Assembly (NCBI GenBank): GCA_945885625.1
Contig: CAMCYS010000002.1
Span: 58,514-122,513 of the forward strand
From: Bifidobacterium breve
Lineage (GTDB): Bacteria > Actinomycetota > Actinomycetes > Nanopelagicales > Nanopelagicaceae
Direction: 5' to 3'
Length of the DNA stretch: 64,000 bases
In this document: one piece after another, positions 42,963 through 52,012 of the stretch
How the letters are laid out: each line of letters begins with the position of its first letter
Position numbering within the stretch: position 1 is the stretch's first letter
Program-made: the position numbers and the translations under genes
Notes under the pieces: generated by a model
Databases searched by the model: none
The model's input: only the letters and a program-made list of their open reading frames with translations
What the model was told of the DNA's origin: nothing

Positions 42963-43925
42963 TTGAAAAGAATAATTCTGGCAGCGTTCGTAGTCACAGG
43001 GCTATTAGTTGCGCCATCACCTGCTAACGCTCAAGCTAAAGTTATTGGTGGGCCACTGACTGATTTGTCGGCAGCACCAACCATTAACTTAAGCATCACT
43101 GATTTTCCAACTAAAGCGGGCCTTTACTTCCTGCAATGTGCTGCGCCAACTGGTCCAACTCGCCCAACTGCTTGTAATGATGCGGCCCAACTCTGGATTT
43201 CAAATGAACGAGGCGCCAACTTTACGCCCACTGCGAACATTGTTTTCAAGCCAGCAGCAAGTTATAAAACTCGTACCGGCCAAGAGATTGATTGTCGCAA
43301 AACATCCTGCGGCATATTCATACGATACGACCACAATAACGGCACAGATTTCAGTGAAGATAACTTCATCGCCCTTACCTTTAAAGGTGACGACAACACA
43401 CCTACCTTAGTTAGTGATGAAATTACTGCCTCGATCGGTGGCGTTGCGCTCAGCCAAAGAAACCCAATTACCATGGCTTATCGAGCTCCAGGGCTACTAA
43501 TTTTCAGCTCTAAATCAGGGGCAACTTTGACTGCTAAGTCATATGCACCCGCTTGCTCTCTAGTTAATGGCGTTGTTACCCCGCTAAAGGGAACCGGCGC
43601 TTGCGATATTGGCGTGACTTCACCTGGCAACGCTACCTATGGGCCAATTGAAGTTCACTTCCCAATTTATTTAACACCTGGCAACGATGGAATTATTAAC
43701 AAGGCGTATCCGACCTCGCTAAAGATTTCTAAGAAAGTCACGTTAAAGAGTGAGAGCCTATTTGGGGAGAAACTTAACTTTAAATCCTCGAGCAAGGTTT
43801 GCCGAGTAACCGGAAACAAAGTCATGGCGCTCAAAAAAGGTACCTGCTCGATCTCAATAACTGGGCCAAGTGTGGCTGATCTCTTTGCTGGCGTTAAAAC
43901 GACCCACAAAATTAAGATTCGATAA
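42963..43925 (+). CDS. Secreted protein: neocarzinostatin-like domain plus two Ig-like repeats
   Basis: 320 aa, TTG start with a strong AGGAGA ribosome site, nine bases after its neighbour's stop. Signal peptide 1-23 (ANAQ). Residues 28-142 are a paralog of the preceding protein: Cys59/Cys71 and Cys111/Cys116 keep the identical C-x11-C and C-x4-C spacing, then FIRYDH and NFIALTF. Residues about 170-320 form two smaller repeats of the type APACSLVNG...GTGACDIGVTSPG and KVCRVTGNKVMALKKGTCSI, an Ig-like module common in actinobacterial exoproteins. Probably co-expressed with the first protein and, via the shared dyad, with hmuTUV. Confidence 0.82.
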   Translation: MKRIILAAFVVTGLLVAPSPANAQAKVIGGPLTDLSAAPTINLSITDFPTKAGLYFLQCAAPTGPTRPTACNDAAQLWISNERGANFTPTANIVFKPAASYKTRTGQEIDCRKTSCGIFIRYDHNNGTDFSEDNFIALTFKGDDNTPTLVSDEITASIGGVALSQRNPITMAYRAPGLLIFSSKSGATLTAKSYAPACSLVNGVVTPLKGTGACDIGVTSPGNATYGPIEVHFPIYLTPGNDGIINKAYPTSLKISKKVTLKSESLFGEKLNFKSSSKVCRVTGNKVMALKKGTCSISITGPSVADLFAGVKTTHKIKIR

Positions 43926-44499
43926 GAGTTCTTAGTCCAGCAATACAGAACGCCGTGGTCTTTGAGATTTCGGTCTCTGCGTTATTACCGTTTTCAATTC
44001 TTTTAGTTGCTACATCAGTTAGCGACTGAATCATGCTCAAGGCATAATTCAAATCGCGCACGCCAATTTGCGTTAGCGCCGATGATAATGGAGCCAATAG
44101 AGCACGGTGTGCTGCCCCAATTTCAGCGCTGCGATTAGTTGGTAACGATGTGGCACTAAGTGCTTTTGCTAATAAGTGGCGACCATCTGCGATGTATTGC
44201 AGGGCCGAATCAATCCAATTAGCAATTGCCGCTTCGGGAGTTTTTGCTGGCTCTACTGCTTTCACCAAAATGTCAGTAAATGCTGTTAGCTCTTCAATAA
44301 TTAAATCTGCAACCAGTTCGGCGCTGCTACCAAAATATTCATAAACTGAAGTTCGGGCTAACCCTGCTCGCTGCGCAACTGCTGAAACAGTAATTGCTTC
44401 GCTACCTGATTCCAGGGCTATTTGAGCAGCAGCGCTAATTAGCTGGCTGCGCCGCCATTCACGTTGCTGCACCAAACTCATGGTGTTAATCCGAGGCAT
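43912..44499 (-). CDS. TetR family regulator
   Basis: 195-aa transcription factor. The N-terminal helix-turn-helix (about residues 25-60) reads EAITVSAVAQRAGLARTSVYEYFGS. The C-terminal ligand domain is not assignable to a known inducer. It overlaps the secreted protein gene by 14 bases at the 3' end and lies ten bases downstream of dinG on the same strand, so it may be expressed with dinG or from AAAGAT six bases before its ATG. Its target could be the neighbouring secreted-protein/hmu locus, but nothing in sequence proves it. Confidence 0.88.
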   Translation of the reverse strand: MPRINTMSLVQQREWRRSQLISAAAQIALESGSEAITVSAVAQRAGLARTSVYEYFGSSAELVADLIIEELTAFTDILVKAVEPAKTPEAAIANWIDSALQYIADGRHLLAKALSATSLPTNRSAEIGAAHRALLAPLSSALTQIGVRDLNYALSMIQSLTDVATKRIENGNNAETEISKTTAFCIAGLRTLIES

Positions 44500-44509
44500 G
44501 ACCCAATCT

Positions 44510-46519
44510 TTACAGTTCTTGCGCTAATCGGCGCAGTGAATCTCGCACCACAGCTGGGTCAGTAGTGCGCCACAGCGGTGGCATTGAGTTCAAAAGCACA
44601 CTTCCATAACGCTTATTTACGATGCGCGAGTCGAGTATCGCCACCACCCCGCGATCGGCTTCGGAGCGAATTAAGCGCCCCGTGCCCTGGGCCAATAGGA
44701 GCGCAGCCCGTGGCATTGAGACTTGCATGAATCCACTGCCACCTGATTTATCTGCTTGGGCTGCGCGAGCTGCCATCACTGGTTCATCTGGCCGGGGAAA
44801 CGGAATGCGATCAATCACAACTAACGAGCAAGCACGGCCCGGCACATCGACGCCTTGCCACAACGACATGGTGCCAAGCAAAATCGAAGTTTCATCGCTA
44901 GCAAACTTTTCAACTAGCGGCCCAACTGAGTCACCACGTTTTTGGGTAATAATTTTTATCGGAAGTTCAGCTAACACTTTACGCAAATGCGCATCTGCCG
45001 CCTCTACTCCGCGCCAAGAACTAAAGAGCGCCAGAGTGCGACCGCCAGCTGCATCAATTAATTCGCCAAGTTCATCGAGAACTTCTTGGCTCAAGCCATC
45101 GCGGCCTGGTTCGGGTAAATGTTTTGGTAAATACAAAACGCCCTGATTAGCGAAATCAAATGGTGATCCAACATCGAGCATCTGCACATTTGCTGGGTCG
45201 ATCTCATCTTTAGCAACTTCAGTATCGGCGTCGCCACCAACTAGGAAGCCAATTGATTTAGCCATCGCATCAAATGAGTTGCCCACTGTCAGTGTGGCCG
45301 AAGTTGCAATCACTGGTGTCTTGGTTAAAAGATTAGAGCGTAATACTTCAGAGACTGAAAGCGGCGCTAAGTAAAGAGTTGAGAAAGTTGGTTCATACCA
45401 AAGCACTTGATTATTGCTCTGCTTTAGCAACTTGCCACAGGTAGTTGAAATCTCATTGACTGCGCCTTTAACTCGAGCGCGTTCGGCAATCGTGTCCGAA
45501 TCAACTACTTCCTCATCGACGGCAATCAACTGAATAATGGCTTTAGCCGCCTCCAAAACCTTACGAATCGGGGCTTCTAGCGATGATGGAATATCTTCTA
45601 AGCGACCACTCTTAGCGAAATCGCCACGCACATCTTGGCCGTAATCAGCCATCGCATCGTGGAAATCATCGGCCACTTTCACAAAAGTATCGGCTAACTT
45701 GCCGGGTAGATGTTTACGGGCCATTGCCGCAGCTCTGATAACTCGGGCCGAAGTTAGCTCTTCAGTTACGGCCTGCGTGGTGCGATCCATAAACTCGTGG
45801 GCCTCATCGAGAATCACAGCATCGCGCTCAGGCAAAATTGGATGCGAATCAACAATTTCAATTGCTAGCAAGGTGTGATTGGTGATTACGACATCGGCAG
45901 TTTGCGCTTTTCCTTTGGCTTTAGCGGCAAAACATTGCGCACCGTAAGCACAAACATCAGCACCGACGCATTCGCGACCCGATAACGAATTGGCTAACCA
46001 AACTCGACGATCAACCTCAGGGGCATTATCACGATCGCCACTTACACCAGGCGTCTTGGCCCAAGCTGTTAGACGATTGGCATCTTTACCTAAACTAGAG
46101 ATCTCAAGCAAAACTTCACCATCGGGGTCAGCAGTTTCCGAATTCATCTTCTGTAAACAAATGTAATTTCCTACACCTTTGTAAACGGCAAAAGTAATCT
46201 CACGACCAAGTGCTTTTTCAAGCGCTGGCACAACTGCTGGCAGATCGCGTTCGACTAACTGTCGCTGCAGTGCCAGTGTGGCTGTAGCAACTAAAACCTT
46301 TCGGCCATGAACTAAAGCCGGCACCAAGTAAGCAAGTGATTTTCCAGTGCCAGTGCCTGCCTGCACCATTAAATGGTGTTGATCGCTTAGGGCATTTGCT
46401 ACCGCTTCGGCCATCTCGATCTGACCTTCACGAGTTTGCCCACCAATTGCCGCAACGGCAGCCTCGAGGGCTTTACGAGTTTGGCTCGGCTCAATTTGTT
46501 TTCCTTGCACGATGCTCAC
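44510..46519 (-). CDS. dinG: DinG/XPD-family ATP-dependent helicase
   Basis: Superfamily 2 DNA helicase of 669 aa with an iron-sulfur cluster. Walker A AGTGTGKSLAYLVP, DEAH box VILDEAHEF, four cluster cysteines in NYICLQK and RECVGADVCAYGAQCF, and helicase motif VI QGTGRLIRSEADRG are present. Probably resolves R-loops or damage structures. GTG start with TAAGGT seven bases upstream (minus strand) and no ribosome site. The nearest gene upstream is bdhA, whose stop lies 24 bases away. Confidence 0.92.
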   Translation of the reverse strand: MSIVQGKQIEPSQTRKALEAAVAAIGGQTREGQIEMAEAVANALSDQHHLMVQAGTGTGKSLAYLVPALVHGRKVLVATATLALQRQLVERDLPAVVPALEKALGREITFAVYKGVGNYICLQKMNSETADPDGEVLLEISSLGKDANRLTAWAKTPGVSGDRDNAPEVDRRVWLANSLSGRECVGADVCAYGAQCFAAKAKGKAQTADVVITNHTLLAIEIVDSHPILPERDAVILDEAHEFMDRTTQAVTEELTSARVIRAAAMARKHLPGKLADTFVKVADDFHDAMADYGQDVRGDFAKSGRLEDIPSSLEAPIRKVLEAAKAIIQLIAVDEEVVDSDTIAERARVKGAVNEISTTCGKLLKQSNNQVLWYEPTFSTLYLAPLSVSEVLRSNLLTKTPVIATSATLTVGNSFDAMAKSIGFLVGGDADTEVAKDEIDPANVQMLDVGSPFDFANQGVLYLPKHLPEPGRDGLSQEVLDELGELIDAAGGRTLALFSSWRGVEAADAHLRKVLAELPIKIITQKRGDSVGPLVEKFASDETSILLGTMSLWQGVDVPGRACSLVVIDRIPFPRPDEPVMAARAAQADKSGGSGFMQVSMPRAALLLAQGTGRLIRSEADRGVVAILDSRIVNKRYGSVLLNSMPPLWRTTDPAVVRDSLRRLAQEL

Positions 46520-46543
46520 AAGCCCAACCTTAACTACTTTGCT

Positions 46544-47350
46544 TTACTGCGCAGTCCAACCGCCATCAACTGGAATAGCTGCGCCAGTTATGTTGTGGGC
46601 AGCTGGATTGCATAGCCAAAGCGCAAGAGCGCCAATGTCACTTGGCGTAGACATGCGTTGACTTGGTTGTTTCTCGCTAAGCAGGTCAGCAATACCCGCT
46701 GCGCGATCACCATTGTGGCTATCAACGCGAGCTTGGATTTGTGGCTCAATGAGTGCGGTTTCAACCCAGCCAGGGCAGATCGCGTTAATCGTGATGCCAC
46801 CAGAATTACTATCGCCTAGTTTGGCATATTCCAATGCAGCAACTTTAGTTAAACCAACAACGCCATGTTTAGCAGCCACATAAGGGGCTTTGGCAGCTGA
46901 TGCGACTAAGCCGTGAACGGATGCAATATTGATTACGCGACCAGATCCGCGCTTAGCCATCTCGGGCAAAAGCAAACGCATAGTGTCAAAGAATGAGGAA
47001 AGATTAATTGCGATGATGTCATTCCATTTATTTCGTGGCATTTCCGCAATAGTTGCGGTGTGCTGAATTCCCGCGTTATTAACCAGAATATCTACTACCC
47101 CACCGCTCAAAATTTTCGCAATTAGCGCTTCAGTGGCATCGCTATCACGCAGATCTGAAACATGACTCTCAACTTTGCTTGCACCGGCTGCTAAAACGGT
47201 ACTTTCGGCTTTAGCAATTGTTTCGGCATCAGCTAAACCGTGCAGAACAATTGCGGCTCCTTCACTGGCCAGTGAGGTAGCAATCCCTAGACCAATTCCT
47301 TGAAAAGAGCCGGTGATAAAAGCGCGCTTGCCAGCTAATGAGTTTGCCAT
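46544..47350 (-). CDS. bdhA: 3-hydroxybutyrate dehydrogenase (SDR)
   Basis: Oxidises D-3-hydroxybutyrate to acetoacetate with NAD. The 268-aa SDR has TGSFQGIGLGIA cofactor loop, NNAGIQ, catalytic serine in INIASVHGL, and Tyr-Lys in YVAAKHG. The family-typical ITINAICPGWVETALIEPQI and C-terminal AIPVDGGWTAQ distinguish it from generic ketoacyl reductases. It directly abuts the hydrolase gene (stop/start adjacent), so the two are one transcript. Acetoacetyl-CoA synthetase at 53033 would use the product. Confidence 0.88.
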   Translation of the reverse strand: MANSLAGKRAFITGSFQGIGLGIATSLASEGAAIVLHGLADAETIAKAESTVLAAGASKVESHVSDLRDSDATEALIAKILSGGVVDILVNNAGIQHTATIAEMPRNKWNDIIAINLSSFFDTMRLLLPEMAKRGSGRVINIASVHGLVASAAKAPYVAAKHGVVGLTKVAALEYAKLGDSNSGGITINAICPGWVETALIEPQIQARVDSHNGDRAAGIADLLSEKQPSQRMSTPSDIGALALWLCNPAAHNITGAAIPVDGGWTAQ

Positions 47351-48256
47351 TTACTTATCTCCATAAATTACTTGTGCAACGGCTTCGGCGCCAACTTCAG
47401 CCAACAATATGTCGTAATGATTGGTATCGGCAATGGTGTGCAGCTTTAACTTTGGATACCTGGGCAAGACTGCAGCTAGTACGGGTTCTGGGTACAAGCC
47501 GCCTTCTTCGTTCTGTAAGCCGCGAACTGCGCGAATAAAGAGAACATCTGAAGTCAACTTCTCTAGTGTTTTTTCAATTAACTTGCTAACAAATAAATCT
47601 TCGCTATCTTCTTCAACCGCTTTGGGATTTGTGCGAGCTTTGAGGCTTGGTGCGGTGCCTTGTAAGTCATACTCAATATATTCATCAAGCACTGGTGACC
47701 AACCTTTAATAAATGCTGCTTGTGGTTTCCAGTAGGCACGATAGGCATCGACTGATTCAAAGGTCATGGCTAGTCGAGCCATTGCGGGGCCCAGTACATA
47801 TGGCATTACTTGTGCCACAGTCATGCCGGGTGGCAATGGCAGTGGGATTCCCCCATCAACCAAAGTCAGCTGCTTAACTAATTTGGGTTCGGTTCCTTGC
47901 AGAGCGACCGCAACAAAAGCGCCCATTGAATGGCCAATTACATCAATACTTTCAACGCCAATAAATTTAATAACATCTGCCATATCGCGAGCGTGGTTTT
48001 TCATGCCAAATGGGCCCGGCAATGTGTTTGATTCTCCGCGACCTCTAAGGTCCACGGCATATGGCACATAGCCACGTTCAACTAAGGATTTTGCAAACAA
48101 TTGAAAAGCGCGGTTAGAAGAAGTAACACCGTGAATCAGCAGAACGGGCAAATAGTTAATAGACGGTAAATTGTTACCAAATCTATATAAAGCCAACTGG
48201 CCGCCCTTCACCGGAACTGCAAGTTTTTCAGTTGGGAGGTATCTCTCATTGCTCAT
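47351..48256 (-). CDS. Alpha/beta hydrolase
   Basis: 301 aa cytoplasmic hydrolase with oxyanion LIHGVTSSNRAF, nucleophile elbow GHSMGAFVA and a terminal histidine in IADTNHYDILL. Adjacent to 3-hydroxybutyrate dehydrogenase, it could cleave 3-hydroxybutyrate esters or short oligomers, but that is inference from position. Leaderless promoter: TATAGT at 48263-48268 (minus strand), six bases, ATG. Divergent from livK with 131 bases between starts. Confidence 0.88.
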   Translation of the reverse strand: MSNERYLPTEKLAVPVKGGQLALYRFGNNLPSINYLPVLLIHGVTSSNRAFQLFAKSLVERGYVPYAVDLRGRGESNTLPGPFGMKNHARDMADVIKFIGVESIDVIGHSMGAFVAVALQGTEPKLVKQLTLVDGGIPLPLPPGMTVAQVMPYVLGPAMARLAMTFESVDAYRAYWKPQAAFIKGWSPVLDEYIEYDLQGTAPSLKARTNPKAVEEDSEDLFVSKLIEKTLEKLTSDVLFIRAVRGLQNEEGGLYPEPVLAAVLPRYPKLKLHTIADTNHYDILLAEVGAEAVAQVIYGDK

Positions 48257-48387
48257 AAGTTAACTATAGATAACGAAACGTAATTCTTCTAGAGCCTTGC
48301 GAAATTCGGCAAAACTCACTTAACCGCCTAAACTATCGCCTATGCAGATCGCCAATCGATCAGCTATTAATTTCTAAAGGAGATTAA

Positions 48388-49557
48388 ATGTTTAAGAAGA
48401 CTTCGATCAAGACCGCACTTGTTGCCGCTCTTGCAATCGCACTCGTTTCACCAGTATCAACTGCGCCAGCGAGCGCCGCTACTGAGATCAAGATCGGTGT
48501 TATCACCTCTACATCTGGCGGCCTTAAGTCATATGGCGATGCATATATCGAAGGCCTTGAGTGGGGTCTTAAGTACTACACCAACGGTAAGAATGCAGTT
48601 GATGGACGTAAATTTGTAATCACCAAGAAGGATGATGGCGCAGATCCTGCTTCAGCTACCGCCTCATTTAAGGAAATGGTCGGAAACGGCACAAACATTA
48701 TTGTCGGTACAGCTGCATCAGGTGTTGCTCTTACACTTGGGCCATTAGCGGCTCAGAACAAAGTTCTATACATCTCTGGCCCAGCGAAGAACGATGCCGT
48801 CACATCAGCTGCCAACAAGTATGTATTCCGTTCAGGCAATACCTCACTTCAAGATTTCGCACCACTACAGAGAATTAAGCCAATCAAGGGCAAGAAAGTT
48901 ATTCTCTTCGTTGAAGATAACCCATTTGGTCTGGGAAACATTTTTGCCGCCAAGGCATATCTTGCTTCAAAGGGAGCGATATTTGAAGAAATCAAAGTAC
49001 CTACAACAACTGTAGATTTCACACCTTTTGCTAAGAAAGCAGCTGATGCTAAGGGCGCTTACATCTTCATCGCTTGGTCAAATGCGGCAACAGCTGGAGC
49101 GATGTTCACATCACTAGTTCAGCAAAAGGCTTATGCAACAGCACGACCAATTACCGGTCTTGCTGGTATCGATACTTACGACATCTACGGAACGCTATTG
49201 GAAGGCTCTAATGCGATCTTGACCAACAGCTATTTCCCAGGTGTAGTGAAGAACAAGGTAGCCGCTGCTATTGCTGCCGACTATGCCAAGGAAGGAAAGA
49301 AACAGGACTTGTTTACATCAACTGGCGTAAACGCTGCCCAGATGATCATTGCAGCAGTTAAGGGCAATAAAGATCTCAATGTAGAAAAGATGATTACCAC
49401 TCTTGAATCACTTTCCTTCGTTGGATTAACTGGTTTGGTTAAAGTTAACCCGATCAATCACACCTTGATTCAGTCAATGTTCCTAACCAAGCTAACTAAG
49501 GTGAATGGTCGCTATGTGCCATCACTAGTAAGCACCCTGTACAACGTAAAGGTCTGA
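48388..49557 (+). CDS. livK: LIV-type ABC transporter substrate-binding protein
   Basis: Type I periplasmic-binding-fold protein (389 aa), named for the branched-chain amino acid family but with open ligand specificity. A Sec signal peptide (1-31) ends PASAATE and has no lipobox cysteine, unusual for a monoderm. The mature protein begins EIKIGVITSTSGGLKSYG. AAAGGAG lies before ATG. A TAAACT -10 candidate is at 48329-48334. A strong terminator follows, which would keep livK mRNA more abundant than the permease genes. Confidence 0.9.
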   Translation: MFKKTSIKTALVAALAIALVSPVSTAPASAATEIKIGVITSTSGGLKSYGDAYIEGLEWGLKYYTNGKNAVDGRKFVITKKDDGADPASATASFKEMVGNGTNIIVGTAASGVALTLGPLAAQNKVLYISGPAKNDAVTSAANKYVFRSGNTSLQDFAPLQRIKPIKGKKVILFVEDNPFGLGNIFAAKAYLASKGAIFEEIKVPTTTVDFTPFAKKAADAKGAYIFIAWSNAATAGAMFTSLVQQKAYATARPITGLAGIDTYDIYGTLLEGSNAILTNSYFPGVVKNKVAAAIAADYAKEGKKQDLFTSTGVNAAQMIIAAVKGNKDLNVEKMITTLESLSFVGLTGLVKVNPINHTLIQSMFLTKLTKVNGRYVPSLVSTLYNVKV

Positions 49558-49573
49558 TCTAGTTAATTAACTT

Positions 49574-49615
49574 GAAACTGGCCCTACATCTCGGTGTGGG
49601 GCCAGTTTCATTTTT
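49574..49615 (+). terminator. Rho-independent terminator after livK
   Basis: GAAACTGGCCC (49574-49584) pairs perfectly with GGGCCAGTTTC (49599-49609), followed by ATTTTT. It ends the livK transcript; livG has its own promoter downstream. Confidence 0.9.
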
Positions 49616-49680
49616 CACAATTCCCAGAATTCACGCTCAAGTAATTAGATAATTGAATTGAGAGCAGGTAGATTAACCCA

Positions 49681-50433
49681 ATGACCTCAGCCCTTTCAGT
49701 CGAAAACCTTGGTCTAACTATTGGTGGCGCGAAGATTCTTGAAGGAATCACCCTTGATGTAAAACAGAACGAAACTCTGGGAATCATTGGCCCCAATGGT
49801 GCTGGCAAAACCTCATTATTTAATCTTCTCTCTGGTTTGCGCGAAGCAACAACCGGCAGTATCTACTTGGGCGAAAAAGAAATAACTAAGCTAAAGCCAC
49901 ACGAACGTGCGCAAGCTGGTATCGCAAGAACTTTTCAAACTTCAAGTATTTTTCCATTTTTAACTTTGCTAGAAAACGTGCGCATTGCGGCTCAAGTCGC
50001 TGATGGCTCATCGATGAATCTGACTAAAGGTGCTGATAAGTACAAGGAAGTTATTTATCGAGCATCTGCTTGCCTCGAACAAGTTGGCCTGCTTAGCAAA
50101 GGTGCCCTATTTGCTGGCTCGCTTTCACATGGTGATAAACGTCGGCTAGAGATTGCGATTGTCTTAGCATCAAAATCAGATGTTGTGCTTCTAGATGAAC
50201 CAATGGCTGGAATGAGCGTTGAGAATATTCCAGCGCTGGTAGAAATTATTCGTTCGCTAGCAACTGTTCATAAGAAGACAGTGCTAATCGTTGAACACCA
50301 TATGGAAGTAGTTTTGGGGCTCGCCGATCGTATTGCGGTGCTTAATTACGGTGAATTACTGACCATAGATACCCCGCAAAGCGTTATGGAAAATCCAACG
50401 GTACAAAGTGCTTATTTAGGGGCTGAACTATGA
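49681..50433 (+). CDS. livG: LIV-type ABC transporter ATPase
   Basis: 250-aa ATPase with Walker A GPNGAGKTS, the LivG-type RTFQTSSIFPFLTLLENV Q-loop, signature LSHGDKRRLEIA and VLLDEPMAGM. Leaderless promoter: TAGATT at 49669-49674, six bases, ATG, placed after the livK terminator, so livGFHM and aacS form their own unit. Overlaps livF by four bases. Confidence 0.93.
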   Translation: MTSALSVENLGLTIGGAKILEGITLDVKQNETLGIIGPNGAGKTSLFNLLSGLREATTGSIYLGEKEITKLKPHERAQAGIARTFQTSSIFPFLTLLENVRIAAQVADGSSMNLTKGADKYKEVIYRASACLEQVGLLSKGALFAGSLSHGDKRRLEIAIVLASKSDVVLLDEPMAGMSVENIPALVEIIRSLATVHKKTVLIVEHHMEVVLGLADRIAVLNYGELLTIDTPQSVMENPTVQSAYLGAEL

Positions 50434-51128
50434 GCTCGCTAGAGGTGAAAGATCTACACGTAACGATCAATGGCTCGCATATTCTGCAAGGCGTTAATTT
50501 CTTTGTACCTGAGAATAAAGTAACCGCGCTTTTGGGTCGTAATGGGGTTGGCAAGTCAACAACCCTCAAAGCAATCATGGGCTTAAACCCGGGCACCGGC
50601 AGTATCAAGTTCGGCGGCACTGAAATTGTTGCCATGCCAACCCACAAAATCGTGCGGTTAGGCATGGGTTATGTACCTGAAGACCGCGAGATTTTTGCTA
50701 GCTTAACCGTTAAGGAGAACCTCTCGCTGGCTGCTCGTGATGAGAAACCGAATTACGAAATGGTTTATGCGCTATTTCCTGAACTTCTAACTCGCACAGG
50801 TCAACGCGCTGGCACGCTTTCCGGTGGTCAGCAACAAATGGTGGCAATCTCAAGAGCGCTACTCAATCAGAATAAGATCTTGTTAATTGATGAACCAACT
50901 AAAGGATTAGCGCCCAAACTAGTAACTGAAGTGGCTAAATCCTTGGCCCATATTGCTGACCATTCAACAATGTTAATCGTCGAGCAGAATTTAGCTCTAG
51001 TAAAAGCTATCGCCCAGAACATTATCGTGATGGATCAAGGCAAAGTTGTCTTCGAAGGCGGGCCTGAGAATTTACAGGATGAATCTTTTGTTAAATCAAT
51101 GCTTGGCGTTAGTGGGGGTCATAAGTAA
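50430..51128 (+). CDS. livF: LIV-type ABC transporter ATPase
   Basis: 232-aa ATPase, second of the pair. Walker A GRNGVGKST, YVPEDREIFASLTVKENL, signature LSGGQQQMVAISRAL and LLIDEPTKGLAP are typical LivF. The ATG overlaps the livG stop (ATGA) and livH starts directly after its stop. Confidence 0.93.
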   Translation: MSSLEVKDLHVTINGSHILQGVNFFVPENKVTALLGRNGVGKSTTLKAIMGLNPGTGSIKFGGTEIVAMPTHKIVRLGMGYVPEDREIFASLTVKENLSLAARDEKPNYEMVYALFPELLTRTGQRAGTLSGGQQQMVAISRALLNQNKILLIDEPTKGLAPKLVTEVAKSLAHIADHSTMLIVEQNLALVKAIAQNIIVMDQGKVVFEGGPENLQDESFVKSMLGVSGGHK

Positions 51129-52010
51129 ATGAGTACTTTCCTACTTATCCTGATTACCGGCATCGGTCTAGGTGCTTTGTATTTTCTAGTTGCCTCAGGT
51201 CTCTCACTTATCTATGGCCTAATGGGAGTTCTAAACTTCGCCCATGGTGCCTTCTTAACAATTGGCGCATTTACCGGCTTATGGATTGCTACCAAAGTTT
51301 TCCCAAATCCAACTACCTGGACTTTCATATTTTCAATGTTTGCTGGTGGAATCGCGGCTGGCTTATTTGCACTCTTGATGGAACAACTGGTAATTACTCG
51401 CCTATACAACCGTCATATTGATCAAGCGCTGGTAACTGTTGGTGTTTCCTTAGTTGTCACCGCACTACTTGGTGGCTGGTTTGGTTTCGATGCGCGCTTC
51501 TTGCCTACCCCACTCTGGTTTACGAAGGCGGCAACAATTGGCGATGCCATTATTCCGGTAGATCGTTTTATCTACATCGGAGTAGCTGCGATCTTGTTAA
51601 TCGCAATGCTTAGCATTTTGAAATTCACTCGCATCGGCTTAATCATTCGTGCAGGTGTTGAAAACAGATCAATGGTTACTGCTCTCGGCATTAATGTACG
51701 ACTGGCCTTTAGCACTGTCTTCTTTATTGGTGGTTTTGCTGCTGGCGTTGGGGGCGTTCTAATCTCGGTCTTCTCTTACGGCGTCTCCCCCCTCATGGGC
51801 GGCTCTTGGCTTATTTATGGCTTTATCGTCGTAGTTGTAGGTGGTATGGGCTCTATTGCTGGTAGCGCAATTGCGGCTATGTTAATCGGCATCACAAACC
51901 AGTTCGCAAATTACTATGTAACTGGCTTAGGTGACTTTGTCGTGGTAATTATTTTGGCAGCAGTTCTATTAACTAAGCCAACTGGCTTGCTCGGAAAGGT
52001 CAGCCACTAA
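51129..52010 (+). CDS. livH: LIV-type ABC transporter permease
   Basis: 293-aa membrane protein of the LivH family with about eight hydrophobic segments. N-terminal GLSLIYGLMGVLNFAHGA and the C-terminal cytoplasmic-loop segment GGMGSIAGSAIAAMLIG identify the family. It begins on the base after livF ends, with no gap. Confidence 0.92.
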   Translation: MSTFLLILITGIGLGALYFLVASGLSLIYGLMGVLNFAHGAFLTIGAFTGLWIATKVFPNPTTWTFIFSMFAGGIAAGLFALLMEQLVITRLYNRHIDQALVTVGVSLVVTALLGGWFGFDARFLPTPLWFTKAATIGDAIIPVDRFIYIGVAAILLIAMLSILKFTRIGLIIRAGVENRSMVTALGINVRLAFSTVFFIGGFAAGVGGVLISVFSYGVSPLMGGSWLIYGFIVVVVGGMGSIAGSAIAAMLIGITNQFANYYVTGLGDFVVVIILAAVLLTKPTGLLGKVSH

Positions 52011-52012
52011 TT

